From Serratia microhaemolytica (lineage in GTDB: Bacteria > Pseudomonadota > Gammaproteobacteria > Enterobacterales > Enterobacteriaceae), in the NCBI RefSeq assembly GCF_004011885.1, contig NZ_SBEF01000018.1, forward strand, positions 1-64,000: a DNA stretch of 64,000 nt, read 5' to 3'. Within the stretch, counting starts at the first letter, position 1; each line of letters starts with the position of its first letter. Below, piece after piece: positions 43,120 through 58,160 of this stretch. A program made the translations under genes and the position numbers. The notes beneath the pieces were generated by a model. It saw only the letters and a program-made list of their open reading frames with translations, did not search any database and had not been told where the DNA came from.

Positions 43120-43135
43120 ACTTCACCGAAGTCTC

Positions 43136-43372
43136 TTACTTTTTGTAAGAGTGAACTTGGTTGTCCAAACGCTGGTTAGCACGAGCAGCTTCGTCTCTTG
43201 CAACTTGAACGTCTGAACGGATTGCACTTACATCGCTGTTCAGTTGGTCAACTTTAACGTTCAAAGCTTGAACGTCAGAAGACAGTTGGTCCATTTGCGC
43301 TCTGTTTGAGCAACCAGCCAGCATAGTAGCAGACAGAATTACAGCGCCAACCAGCAGTTTAGTACGATTCAT
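43136..43372 (-). CDS. lpp: Lpp, Braun's major outer-membrane lipoprotein
   Basis: 78 aa, the E. coli length. Signal peptide with lipobox LAGC (Cys20), trimeric coiled-coil heptads ([18 protein letters not shown]), and a C-terminal Lys for covalent linkage to peptidoglycan. The end reads HSYKK instead of TKYRK of E. coli; the linking Lys is kept. It is carried to the outer membrane by LolCDE/LolA. No L,D-transpeptidase gene is next to it, unlike ldtE in E. coli. Confidence 0.97.
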   Translation of the reverse strand: MNRTKLLVGAVILSATMLAGCSNRAQMDQLSSDVQALNVKVDQLNSDVSAIRSDVQVARDEAARANQRLDNQVHSYKK

Positions 43373-43423
43373 TATAACACCCTCTAGATTGAGTTAATCT
43401 CCACGTAGCGATAGTAAGTATTA
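43373..43423 (-). promoter_or_regulatory. lpp promoter and conserved leader
   Basis: The minus-strand leader (GGAGATTAACTCAATCTAGA, then GGGT) is almost the same as the E. coli lpp 5' leader, and TAATAC (43418-43423) is the -10. The conservation supports very high expression. Confidence 0.7.
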
Positions 43424-43728
43424 CACAATCCCTTTTCGAAAGAGAATAAAATTTTTTGTTTAGGCGTTTAATTCTGTTCGTTCGAACAAACTTGCAGCTT
43501 TGTTTGCAAAATGGTTAAAAAATGAAGAGAAATAGAAGAATCTCATTTGAAGAGCAACCAGTAAGCATAAAATTTATAAAATGCCAGTATATAAAGCAGA
43601 AAAATTTTATCTGGCAAGTGGAGTGATGCTGTTAAATTGCTCACCTTGCCCGGTGTGGTAAACCGTAACAGCAGGCGGTGTCTAGGCTCACCGACTGCTG
43701 ATTGCAACATGAATCGCGACCGAGTGTG
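43424..43728. other. lpp-ydgH intergenic region
   Basis: 305 bases, A+T-rich in the first 180 (lpp upstream sequence). pykF, next to lpp in E. coli, is absent and I see no remnant. Confidence 0.4.
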
Positions 43729-44679
43729 TTACTTGAACAGATCGACGTAGATGGTGGTATTGTTGCCGCTATTGTTCTGCCGTTGTCGGGTTATGTGATA
43801 GTACTTGGCGCCTTTGGCGGCAGCTCGCTTTGCTACTTCATGAGAAGCATGAGTCATACTGCCAAAGTGACCGGAGACGGTGACGGAAGCAAAAGCAGTC
43901 ATTTGTGCTGCAGTGGTTTTATTCAGTTCCTGGATCTTGGTACCATCTGGCAGTGTCACGGTGTAGCGTTGCCCTTGGGTTGATTGAGTCTCGAAAAAAC
44001 GGCCTATAGCACGGCTGGGCGAGGCTGAAGAGGCGACGCCTGGAATTTCCACTTTGGCAGCTTGATCGCCGCCAGCCGCTAGTAGCGCTCTGCCAGCTTC
44101 AGAGTCAGCAGGAATAAGATCGGGGCTTTGAACCTGACGCACTGGTGCATCAGCTGTATAGATATAAGCAGTGATAGCCTGATTACCACTCTGATTGACA
44201 TCAACTTGCCGTACGATAAAGAAAGCATCAGCCCCCTTCTTTTTTGCTGCTTTGGCGATCGCGCTATTGACATCAGGTTGACTACGATAGAAACCGCGTA
44301 TCGTTACGGTATCGTAGGGTTCAAGGCGTAATGCTTCAGCTTTGGGTAACTCTTTCAGCCCTTCAATGATGCGGTATTCTGACTCGTTACTGTTTTTAGC
44401 GGAGTCTTTATGGTAAAGATCGGCGACAACGCGCCAATTGCCGCTGTTACTGGCGCTGTTACTATCTTGGACATAAAAAAAATCGGCGCCAGATTTATCC
44501 GCGCGGCGCGAAACAGCCTTCACGGCATCGCTGATTGTGTTAAAACGACCAACAATCGTAATACGCTCAAACGGCTTTAGCTCAGCAGCTCTTTCGGGTG
44601 TTAATTCTTGTGCTGCATGTGCATAACACGTGCTCAGTGATAACAAAGTAAATAAACTAATAGTGGTGTTGAGCTTCAT
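43729..44679 (-). CDS. ydgH: YdgH, periplasmic protein with three DUF1471 domains
   Basis: 316 aa (E. coli 314). Signal peptide to about AHAAQ, then three BhsA/McbA-like (YdgH_BhsA) modules, each ending in a Lys/Ala-rich helix and a strand: AKAAKKKGADAFFIVRQ is the second, KRAAAKGAKYYHITRQ the third. Function unknown; linked to stress or envelope roles. Divergent from pntA as in E. coli. Confidence 0.92.
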   Translation of the reverse strand: MKLNTTISLFTLLSLSTCYAHAAQELTPERAAELKPFERITIVGRFNTISDAVKAVSRRADKSGADFFYVQDSNSASNSGNWRVVADLYHKDSAKNSNESEYRIIEGLKELPKAEALRLEPYDTVTIRGFYRSQPDVNSAIAKAAKKKGADAFFIVRQVDVNQSGNQAITAYIYTADAPVRQVQSPDLIPADSEAGRALLAAGGDQAAKVEIPGVASSASPSRAIGRFFETQSTQGQRYTVTLPDGTKIQELNKTTAAQMTAFASVTVSGHFGSMTHASHEVAKRAAAKGAKYYHITRQRQNNSGNNTTIYVDLFK

Positions 44680-47249
<2,570 letters not shown>

Positions 47250-47261
47250 GGGGTGACAAAA

Positions 47262-48728
47262 ATGTCTGAAGGATTAGTTACAGCAGCATATATTGTTGCC
47301 GCTATCTTGTTTATTTTCAGTTTGGCAGGGCTTTCGCGCCACGAGACTTCCAAGCAGGGCAACCTGTTTGGTATGGCAGGTATGGCTATTGCCTTAGTGG
47401 CGACCATTTTTGGCCCACACACCGCCAATATTGCCTGGATACTTATCGCCATGGTCATCGGTGGTGCTATTGGTATCTATCTGGCACAGAAAGTCGAAAT
47501 GACCGAGATGCCAGAATTGGTAGCAATGCTACATAGCTTTGTCGGTTTAGCCGCCGTACTGGTTGGTTTTAACAGTTATGGACATTTTGCTCATGAATTT
47601 GCGCCGATGAATGCTGTGCTTTCGGCGCTCGGTGAGCAAGCGCAGTTGGCTATGACGAAACAACTGAATCTGACCAGTTTAAGCACGATGAAGAACATTC
47701 ATTTAACTGAGGTCTTCCTTGGTATCTTCATTGGTGCGGTTACCTTCACCGGTTCTATCGTTGCTTTTGGTAAGTTACGCGGCATTATTTCATCTAACCC
47801 ATTGATGTTACCACATCGCCACAAACTGAATCTGGCGGCGCTGGTGGTTTCCTTCCTGTTGTTAGTGGTGTTTTTACAAACCGACAGTGGTTCAGTTCAG
47901 GTATTTACACTGTTGGTGATGACTGTGATTGCACTGCTATTCGGATGGCATCTAGTGGCTTCTATCGGTGGTGCTGACATGCCGGTGGTGGTTTCGATGC
48001 TTAACTCTTACTCCGGTTGGGCCGCCGCAGCAGCAGGGTTTATGCTCAGTAACGATCTATTGATTGTTACCGGTGCATTGGTGGGTTCTTCTGGTGCAAT
48101 CCTCTCTTACATCATGTGTAAGGCGATGAACCGCTCATTTGTCAGTGTAATAGCCGGTGGTTTTGGTACTGATGGTTCCTCAACCGGTAACGCTGAAGAG
48201 ATGGGTGAGTATCGTGAAACCACAGCAGAAGAAGTGGCTGAACAACTGAAGAACTCTTCTTCAGTGATCATCACCCCAGGCTATGGTTTGGCAGTTGCGC
48301 AGGCTCAATATCCAGTGGCTGAAATCACTGAGAAACTGCGTGCTCGTGGCATCAAAGTACGCTTTGGTATTCACCCTGTGGCAGGTCGCTTGCCTGGGCA
48401 CATGAACGTCTTGCTGGCGGAAGCCAAAGTACCTTATGACGTTGTGCTTGAGATGGATGAGATCAACGACGATTTTCCAGATACTGACACGGTATTGGTG
48501 ATTGGTGCCAACGACACTGTTAACCCGGCAGCGTTGGAAGATCCGCGCAGCCCGATCGCCGGTATGCCAGTGTTGGAAGTGTGGAAAGCACAAAGCGTTG
48601 TTGTGTTTAAGCGCTCGATGAATACCGGCTATGCAGGTGTTCAGAACCCATTGTTCTTCAAAGACAACAGTCAAATGTTGTTTGGTGATGCCAAGGCGAG
48701 CGTAGAAGCTATCTTACGCGCGCTATAG
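47262..48728 (+). CDS. pntB: PntB, NAD(P) transhydrogenase subunit beta
   Basis: 488 aa, against 462 in E. coli. N-terminal membrane part (dII) and C-terminal NADPH-binding dIII with [19 protein letters not shown]. The extra length is one insertion of about 26 residues between GFNSY and NIHLTEVF (about residues 109-146), in a loop between membrane helices. The reading frame is open through it. Start at ATG 47262, 12 bases after pntA, with AGGGG upstream. Confidence 0.95.
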   Translation: MSEGLVTAAYIVAAILFIFSLAGLSRHETSKQGNLFGMAGMAIALVATIFGPHTANIAWILIAMVIGGAIGIYLAQKVEMTEMPELVAMLHSFVGLAAVLVGFNSYGHFAHEFAPMNAVLSALGEQAQLAMTKQLNLTSLSTMKNIHLTEVFLGIFIGAVTFTGSIVAFGKLRGIISSNPLMLPHRHKLNLAALVVSFLLLVVFLQTDSGSVQVFTLLVMTVIALLFGWHLVASIGGADMPVVVSMLNSYSGWAAAAAGFMLSNDLLIVTGALVGSSGAILSYIMCKAMNRSFVSVIAGGFGTDGSSTGNAEEMGEYRETTAEEVAEQLKNSSSVIITPGYGLAVAQAQYPVAEITEKLRARGIKVRFGIHPVAGRLPGHMNVLLAEAKVPYDVVLEMDEINDDFPDTDTVLVIGANDTVNPAALEDPRSPIAGMPVLEVWKAQSVVVFKRSMNTGYAGVQNPLFFKDNSQMLFGDAKASVEAILRAL

Positions 48729-48750
48729 TGATCCAATTGGTTTAAGTTCT

Positions 48751-48821
48751 CAGGTGCGATTTTGCTTTGCTAACTGCTTTTGAATAAGCAGTTAGCAGTA
48801 AGGTTGGCACCTGTGGCTTTT
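48751..48821 (+). terminator. Terminator after pntB
   Basis: An inner 10-bp stem CTAACTGCTT/AAGCAGTTAG (48770-48779, 48786-48795) lies inside an outer stem CAGGTGC/GCACCTG (48751-48757, 48807-48813). A T-run (GGCTTTTT) follows. Confidence 0.6.
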
Positions 48822-48847
48822 TATAGCCAGCACTGATAGCTAATGGA

Positions 48848-49513
48848 TTAGCTTAAATGGTGCTCGGTGAGTTGGGTCAGTGCGGTGAGTTTATGATCAG
48901 CCAATGCCCAGCGTGGATCTTGGCTATACTCTGGGGCGGGAACCACTATCGAATACATGCGTGCTGCTTTGGTCGCGATCATGCCATTGAACGAGTCTTC
49001 AAAGCTGATACAGTGCTGAGGGCGAGTGCCGAGACGTTCTGCTGCAACAAGATAAACTTCGGGATGGGGTTTGCTATAAGGCAGATGTTCAGCGGAAACA
49101 AGATGGTCAAAGTAGCTTTCGAGATCAAACAGTTGTAATACCTGCTGTTGCATATGCAGCGGTGAAGCAGAAGCAAGTGCAATAGGCAGTTTCAGGTTAC
49201 GACACAGTTCCAGAGCGTGGTGTACACCTGGCAGTAACGGGCGTTTTTGTTTTATCAGCTCGATGGTACGTTCGATAATCTGTTCAGCGACAATTTGTTG
49301 TGGAATATTGGGGGCCGGTATTGCTTGGTACCACAATTCAACGACTTGGTCGATACGCAGTCCTAGTGTATTGGGCAGTTTTTGACGTAGGGAGAGATCG
49401 ACCCCCAACGCGCCAAAAATATCCAATTCAGCTTGTAACCACAGTGGTTCTGAGTCGATCAGTAGTCCATCCATATCGAAGATAACGCTTTGTATATGTT
49501 GCCCATAAGCCAT
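48848..49513 (-). CDS. hxpB: HxpB (YniC), HAD-family sugar phosphatase
   Basis: 221 aa (E. coli 222). HAD motif I DMDGLLIDSE, motif II ALASAS, motif III/IV KPHPEVYL and FEDSFNGM. Acts on 2-deoxyglucose-6-phosphate and other hexose phosphates. AGGAG lies upstream of the ATG. Divergent from yniB as in E. coli. Confidence 0.94.
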   Translation of the reverse strand: MAYGQHIQSVIFDMDGLLIDSEPLWLQAELDIFGALGVDLSLRQKLPNTLGLRIDQVVELWYQAIPAPNIPQQIVAEQIIERTIELIKQKRPLLPGVHHALELCRNLKLPIALASASPLHMQQQVLQLFDLESYFDHLVSAEHLPYSKPHPEVYLVAAERLGTRPQHCISFEDSFNGMIATKAARMYSIVVPAPEYSQDPRWALADHKLTALTQLTEHHLS

Positions 49514-49680
49514 AGACCTTTCACTCCTGTTTAATCAGTTAAAATGAAAATTTTTACTACTTTATACTTAACGTATCGCAAATATCAGTGGATGGTAACA
49601 AAAAGGCATAATACGGGCTGACATAGTGCTATGTTGTTGCTGTTTGATAGATAAATCTTGAGGCGATTTTAGGAGAGCAA

Positions 49681-50232
49681 ATGACCTATCAACAAGCTGG
49701 CCGCGTTGCAATGCTTAAGCGCATTTTCGGCTGGGCAATTTTTATCCCGGCATTGATCTCAACCGTCATTTCACTGCTGGGGTTTATGCAGCAGTATGGT
49801 GCCGAGTGGCGAGGGATCAATGCGGTGATGCTCGATTTTCTCTACTTGGCAATTGATGTCATCCGTTTCAATACCGAGTGGTTGGATATCTTTTGGCGCA
49901 ACTCACCGCTGCCAACCTTGGAGCACGGTATTTTTGAAGGACGGAATTTAGTTTTTGTTATCATCTATTTTCTGATGTTTGTTGGTTTGGCACTACAAGC
50001 CTCAGGCGCACGAATAGCACGTCAAGTGAAGTTTGTACGTGAAAATCTGGAAAATCAGATGATCCTAGAACAGGCGAAAGGCAGTGAGGGGCAAACGCGA
50101 TCACAGTTAGAAGCGCGCATAAAATTGCCACATCACACCATCTTTTTACAATTCTTTCGGCTTTATGTCCTACCGCTGTTGATTGCTGTTTGTGGCTATA
50201 TTTTAGTTAAGTTTATTTTTATTCATCCCTAA
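49681..50232 (+). CDS. yniB: YniB, inner-membrane protein of unknown function
   Basis: 183 aa (E. coli 178). Three to four hydrophobic segments (about 18-35, 80-100, 160-180) and a charged cytoplasmic stretch (VKFVRENLENQM). AGGAGAG precedes the ATG. No known role. Confidence 0.9.
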   Translation: MTYQQAGRVAMLKRIFGWAIFIPALISTVISLLGFMQQYGAEWRGINAVMLDFLYLAIDVIRFNTEWLDIFWRNSPLPTLEHGIFEGRNLVFVIIYFLMFVGLALQASGARIARQVKFVRENLENQMILEQAKGSEGQTRSQLEARIKLPHHTIFLQFFRLYVLPLLIAVCGYILVKFIFIHP

Positions 50233-50573
50233 TGGTTAACGGATGAATCGTGAAAATGCAGTAGTACGCTGATACACTCGAGACAGTGCTGAATTTTTAG
50301 AGCTAGTTCAGGCTGGATAACGCGTGAGTGCTGAGTAGATAGGGTGATCCTAGCCACTCTATCCGTTAAGCTATAGCCGTTACCCTGTTGATAATGCTAG
50401 TATGCTCGGTCGGTTATCTCGTCATACCCGAGTGCGTTATGAAAAACGTGTTACGTGTGTATCTATTCGGCACAGTAGAGCTGAAGAACGGTGATGACCT
50501 ATCTTATTAAATAATATTATATTTCTTCATGTGGTCTGTCGTGTGGATCACCACTGTGGATAAGGAATAATCA
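50233..50573. other. yniB-thrS intergenic region
   Basis: 341 bases, no gene. Its right part is the thrS leader with the probable autogenous operator. Confidence 0.4.
50530..50554 (+). promoter_or_regulatory. Probable thrS translational operator
   Basis: A stem GTGGT (50531-50535)/ACCAC closes a loop containing TCGTGTG (50539-50545), like the anticodon-mimic CGU loop of the E. coli thrS operator to which ThrRS binds to block its own translation. GTGGATAAGGAA to the start is also conserved. Confidence 0.5.
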
Positions 50574-52502
50574 ATGCCAGTTATTACTCTTCCTGATGGA
50601 AGTCAACGTCATTACGACCATGCAGTTTCCCCACTCGATGTTGCGCGGGATATCGGCCCAGGCCTGGCTAAGGCTTGTATTGCCGGCCGTGCTAATGGTG
50701 AATTAATCGACGCGTGTGATCCGATTGAAACCGATGCGCAACTTGCCATCATCACCATTAAGGATATCGAAGGGTTAGAGATCATGCGCCACTCTTGTGC
50801 GCATCTGCTAGGACATGCGATTAAGCAACTGTGGCCAGACACCAAAATGGCAATCGGCCCGGTGATTGATAATGGATTCTACTACGATGTTGACATTGAT
50901 CATGCACTGACACAGGAAGATCTAGAACGGCTAGAGCAACGGATGCATCAACTGGCAGACAAAGATTACGATGTCATCAAGAAAAAGGTCAGTTGGCAAC
51001 AAGCCCGTGATACTTTCATCGCACGAGGTGAAAGCTACAAAGTGGCGATCCTTGATGAAAACATCAGTCGTGATGATAGCCCAGCGCTCTATCATCATGA
51101 AGAGTATATTGACATGTGCCGTGGCCCGCATGTGCCAAATATGCGTTTCTGTCACCATTTTAAATTACAGAAAACTTCAGGTGCTTATTGGCGTGGTGAC
51201 AGTAAAAACAAAATGTTACAGCGTATTTACGGCACGGCTTGGGCTGATAAAAAGCAGTTAAATGCCTACTTACAACGCCTAGAGGAAGCCAGCAAACGCG
51301 ATCACCGTAAGATTGGTAAACAGCTTGATCTCTACCATATGCAGGAAGAAGCACCAGGTATGGTGTTCTGGCACAATGATGGTTGGATTATTTTTCGTGA
51401 GTTGGAAGCCTTTGTGCGCATGAAGCTCAAAGAGTACCAATATCAGGAAGTTAAAGGCCCATTTATGATGGACCGTGTGCTATGGGAAAAAACAGGGCAC
51501 TGGGAAAATTACAAAGATGCCATGTTCACCACCGCATCTGAGAACCGTGAGTATTGTATCAAGCCGATGAACTGCCCCGGCCATGTACAGATCTTCAATC
51601 AAGGTCTGAAGTCCTACCGTGATTTGCCTCTGCGCATGGGAGAATTTGGCAGTTGTCATCGTAATGAGCCTTCAGGTTCATTACATGGCTTAATGCGGGT
51701 GCGTGGTTTTACCCAAGATGATGCTCACATTTTCTGCACCGAAGATCAGGTGCGTGCAGAAGTGAACGGCTGCATCAAAATGGTCTACGATATGTATCAC
51801 ACTTTTGGTTTTGAGAAAGTGGCTGTTAAGCTTTCGACACGACCAGAAAAGCGTATCGGTAGTGATGAGATGTGGAGCCGGGCAGAGGAAGATCTTGCTG
51901 CTGCATTGAGTGAAAATGGCATTCCATTTGAGTATCAGCCGGGTGAAGGGGCATTTTATGGGCCTAAAATTGAATTTACCTTGCATGATTGTTTGGATCG
52001 TGCATGGCAATGTGGTACCGTGCAACTCGACTTCTTCTTGCCGGGGCGTCTAGGGGCTTCGTATGTAGGTGAAAATAACGAACGCCTGACACCAGTGATG
52101 ATCCACCGTGCAGTACTTGGATCGATGGAGCGCTTTATCGGCATCCTGACCGAAGAGTATGCAGGTTTTTATCCAACTTGGATTGCACCTGTGCAAGTGG
52201 TGGTGATGAATATTACTGATAACCAGTCTGATTACGTTGAACAATTAACCAAAAAACTGCAAGATGCCGGAATTCGCGCAAAAGCAGACTTGAGAAACGA
52301 GAAGATTGGCTTTAAAATTCGCGAGCATACTTTGCGTCGGGTTCCATACATGCTGGTGTGCGGGGATAAAGAAGTAGAAACAGGCCAAGTTGCCGTTCGT
52401 ACCCGCCGTGGCAAAGACTTAGGAAGCCTAGACGTAAATGAAGTTATAGACAGACTGCGGCAAGAGATCCGTAGTCGAAGTCTTCATCAACTGGAGGAAT
52501 AA
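50574..52502 (+). CDS. thrS: Threonyl-tRNA synthetase
   Basis: 642 aa, the same as E. coli ThrRS. TGS domain (1-60), editing domain with [11 protein letters not shown] and CRGPH, class II core with [10 protein letters not shown] and the zinc ligands, and the anticodon-binding C-domain. AAGGAATA precedes the ATG. Three bases separate its stop from the infC start. Confidence 0.98.
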   Translation: MPVITLPDGSQRHYDHAVSPLDVARDIGPGLAKACIAGRANGELIDACDPIETDAQLAIITIKDIEGLEIMRHSCAHLLGHAIKQLWPDTKMAIGPVIDNGFYYDVDIDHALTQEDLERLEQRMHQLADKDYDVIKKKVSWQQARDTFIARGESYKVAILDENISRDDSPALYHHEEYIDMCRGPHVPNMRFCHHFKLQKTSGAYWRGDSKNKMLQRIYGTAWADKKQLNAYLQRLEEASKRDHRKIGKQLDLYHMQEEAPGMVFWHNDGWIIFRELEAFVRMKLKEYQYQEVKGPFMMDRVLWEKTGHWENYKDAMFTTASENREYCIKPMNCPGHVQIFNQGLKSYRDLPLRMGEFGSCHRNEPSGSLHGLMRVRGFTQDDAHIFCTEDQVRAEVNGCIKMVYDMYHTFGFEKVAVKLSTRPEKRIGSDEMWSRAEEDLAAALSENGIPFEYQPGEGAFYGPKIEFTLHDCLDRAWQCGTVQLDFFLPGRLGASYVGENNERLTPVMIHRAVLGSMERFIGILTEEYAGFYPTWIAPVQVVVMNITDNQSDYVEQLTKKLQDAGIRAKADLRNEKIGFKIREHTLRRVPYMLVCGDKEVETGQVAVRTRRGKDLGSLDVNEVIDRLRQEIRSRSLHQLEE

Positions 52503-52505
52503 GGT

Positions 52506-53057
52506 ATTAAAGGCGGAAAACGAGTTCAACCAGCGCGCCCCAATCGCATTAACAGAGAGATCCGCGCGCAAGAAGTTCGCCTAACTGGCGTCGATGGTGA
52601 GCAAATTGGTATTGTTAGCCTAAATGAAGCTCTTGAGAAAGCCGAGGAAGCCGGTGTTGATTTAGTGGAAATCAGCCCGAATGCTGAACCGCCAGTTTGC
52701 CGCATTATGGATTATGGCAAGTTCCTCTATGAGAAGAGCAAATCCAACAAAGAGCAGAAGAAAAAACAGAAAGTTATTCAGGTCAAGGAGATTAAGTTCC
52801 GGCCTGGTACCGATGATGGCGATTATCAGGTCAAGCTACGCAACCTGATTCGCTTTCTGGAAGATGGCGATAAAGCCAAAATCACCCTGCGTTTCCGTGG
52901 GCGTGAAATGGCTCACCAGCAGATTGGCGTGGAAATGCTTAACCGCGTTCGCAAAGATCTGTGTGAAGATAGTGATCTGGCGGTGGTTGAATCTTTCCCA
53001 ACCAAGATTGAAGGTCGCCAGATGATTATGGTGCTCGCTCCTAAGAAGAAACAGTAA
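52506..53057 (+). CDS. infC: Translation initiation factor IF-3
   Basis: 183 aa (E. coli 180). It begins with the rare codon ATT (52506), in sequence context ATTAAAGGCGG identical to E. coli, where this start is used for IF3 autoregulation. N-domain ([13 protein letters not shown]), Lys-rich linker, and C-domain with [12 protein letters not shown]. Many gene finders start it later at a GTG (52665); that would lose the N-domain. Confidence 0.96.
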   Translation: MKGGKRVQPARPNRINREIRAQEVRLTGVDGEQIGIVSLNEALEKAEEAGVDLVEISPNAEPPVCRIMDYGKFLYEKSKSNKEQKKKQKVIQVKEIKFRPGTDDGDYQVKLRNLIRFLEDGDKAKITLRFRGREMAHQQIGVEMLNRVRKDLCEDSDLAVVESFPTKIEGRQMIMVLAPKKKQ

Positions 53058-53164
53058 GGCAATCAAGTAATCGGATGCGCTCGGTGGCGGTGATTAATGC
53101 GGCTGCTGGATGCGTTGGGTTCGCCTTGTTGGTTCGTTGTTTAACAATGCGAAGTGGAAATTAA

Positions 53165-53368
<204 letters not shown>

Positions 53369-53391
53369 ACATTTTTTTTAATCAAGAATAA

Positions 53392-53766
<375 letters not shown>

Positions 53767-53776
53767 TCGAGTTTTC

Positions 53777-53802
53777 AGAGGGAGTTTTTGCTCCCTCTTT
53801 TA
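53777..53802 (+). terminator. Terminator after rplT
   Basis: 8-bp arms AGAGGGAG/CTCCCTCT, 6-base loop, then TTTT. It separates the ribosomal genes from the pheST leader. Confidence 0.85.
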
Positions 53803-53870
53803 ACTTAACGTGCGAATACGGCTACTCTGCTTTTGAGTAACCAATTTTTCCTTGATAAGGAAACGAAAGC

Positions 53871-53915
53871 ATGGATCTCACTATTTTCCTTTTCTTTTTT
53901 TACCTTAGCACCTGA
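53871..53915 (+). CDS. pheM: PheM, pheST operon leader peptide
   Basis: 14-residue peptide MDLTIFLFFFYLST with four Phe codons, three in a row, upstream of a terminator and pheS. It corresponds to E. coli PheM (five Phe), which controls pheST by attenuation: ribosome stalling at Phe codons when Phe-tRNA is low allows readthrough. AAGGAAACGAAAGC lies before the ATG. Confidence 0.92.
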   Translation: MDLTIFLFFFYLST

Positions 53916-53957
53916 GAGAGAAGGGGCTTCGCGCAAAAGAGAAGAAAAGGAAAATAG
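53881..53957 (+). promoter_or_regulatory. Long inverted repeat pairing the pheM coding region
   Basis: 16 bases of the pheM Phe codons (53881-53896) pair perfectly with 53942-53957. A ribosome on pheM would prevent this pairing and so change the fold of the attenuator that follows. Confidence 0.75.
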
Positions 53958-53962
53958 CGCCT

Positions 53963-53991
53963 AAGCCTCCCAGTGTGGAGGCTTTTTTTTT
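53963..53991 (+). terminator. pheST attenuator terminator
   Basis: 8-bp arms AAGCCTCC/GGAGGCTT with a 6-base loop and a run of nine T. Typical attenuator 48 bases after the pheM stop. Confidence 0.9.
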
Positions 53992-54069
53992 AAGACTAAT
54001 ATCTTTGATTTTTCTCGTTATGCGAGTCAATTTACCATTGTCGGCTGACGGTATCTTGCAGTAAGTTAG

Positions 54070-55143
<1,074 letters not shown>

Positions 55144-55155
55144 GGCGGTTATCAG

Positions 55156-57543
55156 ATGAAATTCAGTGAAAGCTGGTTGCGCGAGTGGGTAAACCCGCCT
55201 ATCAGTAGCGAGGCATTATCTGAACAGATCACTATGGCGGGTCTGGAAGTGGATGGCGTAGAGTCGGTTGCTGGTGTGTTTAGTGGCGTGGTAGTCGGGC
55301 AGGTCGTAGAGTGTGCTCAGCACCCTAACGCAGACAAACTACGTGTAACAAAAGTTGATATCGGCGCGGAACGGTTGCTGGATATTGTTTGTGGTGCTGC
55401 AAACTGTCGTGCTGGCTTGAAAGTCGCAGTAGCGACAGTTGGTGCGCTATTACCGGGCGATTTTAAAATCAAAGCAGCCAAACTGCGCGGTGAGCCTTCA
55501 GAAGGTATGCTCTGCTCGTTTTCCGAACTGGCCATTTCCGATGATCACGCCGGTATTATTGAGCTTCCTGATGATGCACCGATCGGCACTGACATTCGTG
55601 ATTATCTGCAACTTGATGACAACATGATTGAGATCAGTGTCACGCCAAACCGAGCCGATTGCTTGGGTATTCTGGGGATCGCACGTGATGTGGCGGTGTT
55701 AAACCAGTTACCACTTAATCAGCCTGAGATCCAGCCGGTTGAAGCGACGATTACTGATACCTTACCGATCCGTATTGAAGCTGAGCAAGCTTGCCCGCGT
55801 TATTTGGGGCGAGTGGTAAAAGGGATCAATGTTAACGCTGCGTCACCATTATGGATGCGTGAAAAACTGCGTCGTGCCGGAATTCGCTCTATTGATGCCG
55901 TGGTGGATGTGACCAATTATGTGCTGCTGGAATTAGGGCAGCCGATGCACGCTTTTGACTTAGATCGTATTGAAGGTGGTATAGTAGTACGCATGGCGAC
56001 GGAAGGTGAAACTTTACGTCTGCTGGATGGTAGTGAAATAAAGGTACAACCGGATACATTGTTAATTGCCGATGATAAAAAGGCATTAGCGCTTGGTGGT
56101 ATTTTTGGTGGCCTTGATTCTGGGGTCAGTAGTGAAACGCATAATATTTTGCTCGAGTGTGCTTTTTTTGCACCATTAGCAATTACTGGGCGTGCACGTC
56201 GTTATGGTTTGCACACTGATGCTTCACATCGTTATGAACGTGGTGTTGATCCGGCATTGCAGCATCGAGCAATCGAACGCGCGACACAATTGTTGCTGGC
56301 GATTTGTGGTGGGCAAGCAGGACCAGTGATTGACGTGACTTGTGAAGCGACATTACCAAAACCGGCTAACATTGTGCTGCGCCGCAGCAAACTTGATCGT
56401 CTGATTGGTCATCATATTCCTGATCAGCAGGTCAGTGACATTCTGCGTCGTTTAGGGTGTCAGGTTACTGAGCAACAGGATGCTTGGCAGGCACTGGCGC
56501 CGACGTGGCGTTTTGATATGGCGATCGAGGAAGATTTGATTGAAGAGGTCGCTCGAGTTTATGGTTATAACCATATCCCGGACGTACCAGTCCATGCCGA
56601 ATTAGTCATGGGGCAACACAAAGAAGCTGATTTGCCATTAGCACGCGTTAAAACGCTGTTGGTAGATCGTGGTTTTCAGGAGGCAATTACCTATAGTTTT
56701 GTTGATCCTAAACTGCAGGAATTGTTATATCCGGGGGAAGAGGCGCTGATGCTGCCTAGCCCGATTTCGGTTGAAATGTCGGCAATGCGCCTTTCGCTAT
56801 GGACAGGTTTGCTTTCTGCCGCCGTGTATAACCAAAATCGTCAGCAGGCTCGAGTGCGCTTGTTTGAAACGGGATTACGTTTTGTGCCAGATGAGGAGGC
56901 CAATTTAGGTATCCGGCAAGAGATGATGCTGGCTGGCGTGATCACGGGTAATAAACATGAAGAGCATTGGGATTTGGCAAAAAATCCAGTGGACTTCTAT
57001 GATTTAAAGGGGGATGTCGAGGCTATACTGGAATTGACAGGATTGTTGTCTGCAGTCCAGTTTAGAGCAGAGTTTCATCCAGCATTGCATCCAGGGCAGA
57101 GTGCCGCAATTTATTTGCAGGATGAGCGCATCGGTTTTATTGGTGTGATCCATCCAGAACTGGAACGCAAGCTCGATCTGAATACGCGCACTGTGGCGTT
57201 TGAAATTGAGTGGAACAAGGCTGCAAGCCGTGTCGTGCCTAGTGCGCGTGAGATTTCTCGTTACCCCGCAAATCGCCGAGATATAGCTGTTTTAGTGCCT
57301 GAAAGTGTTTCTGCAGAAGAGGTTATGGATGAGTGCAGGAAAATTGGCACAAATCAGCTAGTTGGCGTAAACTTATTCGACGTGTACCGAGGCAAGGGTG
57401 TCGCAGAGGGTTACAAGAGTTTAGCGATGAGTCTTGTATTGCAGGATATTGCCCGTACACTGGAGGAAGAGGAGATTGCTGCTATTGTCGCAAGATGTGT
57501 AGCAGCATTAAAACAGCGATTCCAAGCATCCTTGAGGGATTGA
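55156..57543 (+). CDS. pheT: Phenylalanyl-tRNA synthetase beta subunit
   Basis: 795 aa (E. coli 795). N-terminal OB-fold/EMAP-like domain ([19 protein letters not shown]), B3/B4 editing domain, catalytic-like B6/B7, and C-terminal anticodon-binding fold. Twelve bases after pheS; ihfA follows after four. Confidence 0.97.
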   Translation: MKFSESWLREWVNPPISSEALSEQITMAGLEVDGVESVAGVFSGVVVGQVVECAQHPNADKLRVTKVDIGAERLLDIVCGAANCRAGLKVAVATVGALLPGDFKIKAAKLRGEPSEGMLCSFSELAISDDHAGIIELPDDAPIGTDIRDYLQLDDNMIEISVTPNRADCLGILGIARDVAVLNQLPLNQPEIQPVEATITDTLPIRIEAEQACPRYLGRVVKGINVNAASPLWMREKLRRAGIRSIDAVVDVTNYVLLELGQPMHAFDLDRIEGGIVVRMATEGETLRLLDGSEIKVQPDTLLIADDKKALALGGIFGGLDSGVSSETHNILLECAFFAPLAITGRARRYGLHTDASHRYERGVDPALQHRAIERATQLLLAICGGQAGPVIDVTCEATLPKPANIVLRRSKLDRLIGHHIPDQQVSDILRRLGCQVTEQQDAWQALAPTWRFDMAIEEDLIEEVARVYGYNHIPDVPVHAELVMGQHKEADLPLARVKTLLVDRGFQEAITYSFVDPKLQELLYPGEEALMLPSPISVEMSAMRLSLWTGLLSAAVYNQNRQQARVRLFETGLRFVPDEEANLGIRQEMMLAGVITGNKHEEHWDLAKNPVDFYDLKGDVEAILELTGLLSAVQFRAEFHPALHPGQSAAIYLQDERIGFIGVIHPELERKLDLNTRTVAFEIEWNKAASRVVPSAREISRYPANRRDIAVLVPESVSAEEVMDECRKIGTNQLVGVNLFDVYRGKGVAEGYKSLAMSLVLQDIARTLEEEEIAAIVARCVAALKQRFQASLRD

Positions 57544-57547
57544 ATTT

Positions 57548-57844
57548 ATGGCGCTTACTAAAGCTGAAATGTCAGAACACCTAGTTGAAAAACTTGGCCT
57601 TAGCAAACGGGAGGCCAAAGACATGGTCGAACTTTTTTTTGAAGAAGTCCGCCGGGCTTTGGAGAATGGGGAACAAGTTAAATTGTCGGGTTTTGGCAAT
57701 TTTGATCTGCGAGATAAAAATCAACGTCCGGGAAGAAACCCGAAGACGGGGGAAGATATTCCTATCACGGCTCGCCGTGTGGTTACCTTCCGTCCTGGGC
57801 AGAAGTTGAAAAGTCGAGTGGAACACGCCAATCCGAAAGGATAG
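57548..57844 (+). CDS. ihfA: Integration host factor alpha subunit
   Basis: 98 aa (E. coli 99). HU/IHF fold with the DNA-arm signature [21 protein letters not shown]. Bends DNA with IhfB. In E. coli also transcribed from a promoter inside pheT; likely the same here. Confidence 0.97.
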   Translation: MALTKAEMSEHLVEKLGLSKREAKDMVELFFEEVRRALENGEQVKLSGFGNFDLRDKNQRPGRNPKTGEDIPITARRVVTFRPGQKLKSRVEHANPKG

Positions 57845-57873
57845 GTGCTATTACGAGCTAGCGAGTAGTAACA

Positions 57874-57898
57874 GAAAAGGCCGCTTTGCGGCCTTTTC
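57874..57898 (+). terminator. ihfA terminator
   Basis: 11-bp arms GAAAAGGCCGC/GCGGCCTTTTC with a TTT loop, 30 bases after the ihfA stop. Confidence 0.9.
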
Positions 57899-58160
57899 CT
57901 AATTCAGTGACTACAGAGATATCAATATGTCTGTCAGGCAACCATTGAGCGCCGCTTATTCTTCCGAATATGAAGGCATCGCTTGATATTCTCGCTTAAC
58001 AATCAAGATAGCGTGATGGTTTTTATCACATGGGGTTGATCGCATAACCGTGTTTCACCGGATGCCGTTATTTTATTGGGTACCAGTGATAACGGGTTAG
58101 CTATCCCACTTATCCATGCGTCTGCCACGCGGCAGATATCGACAGTTGGAACTTGAGCGG

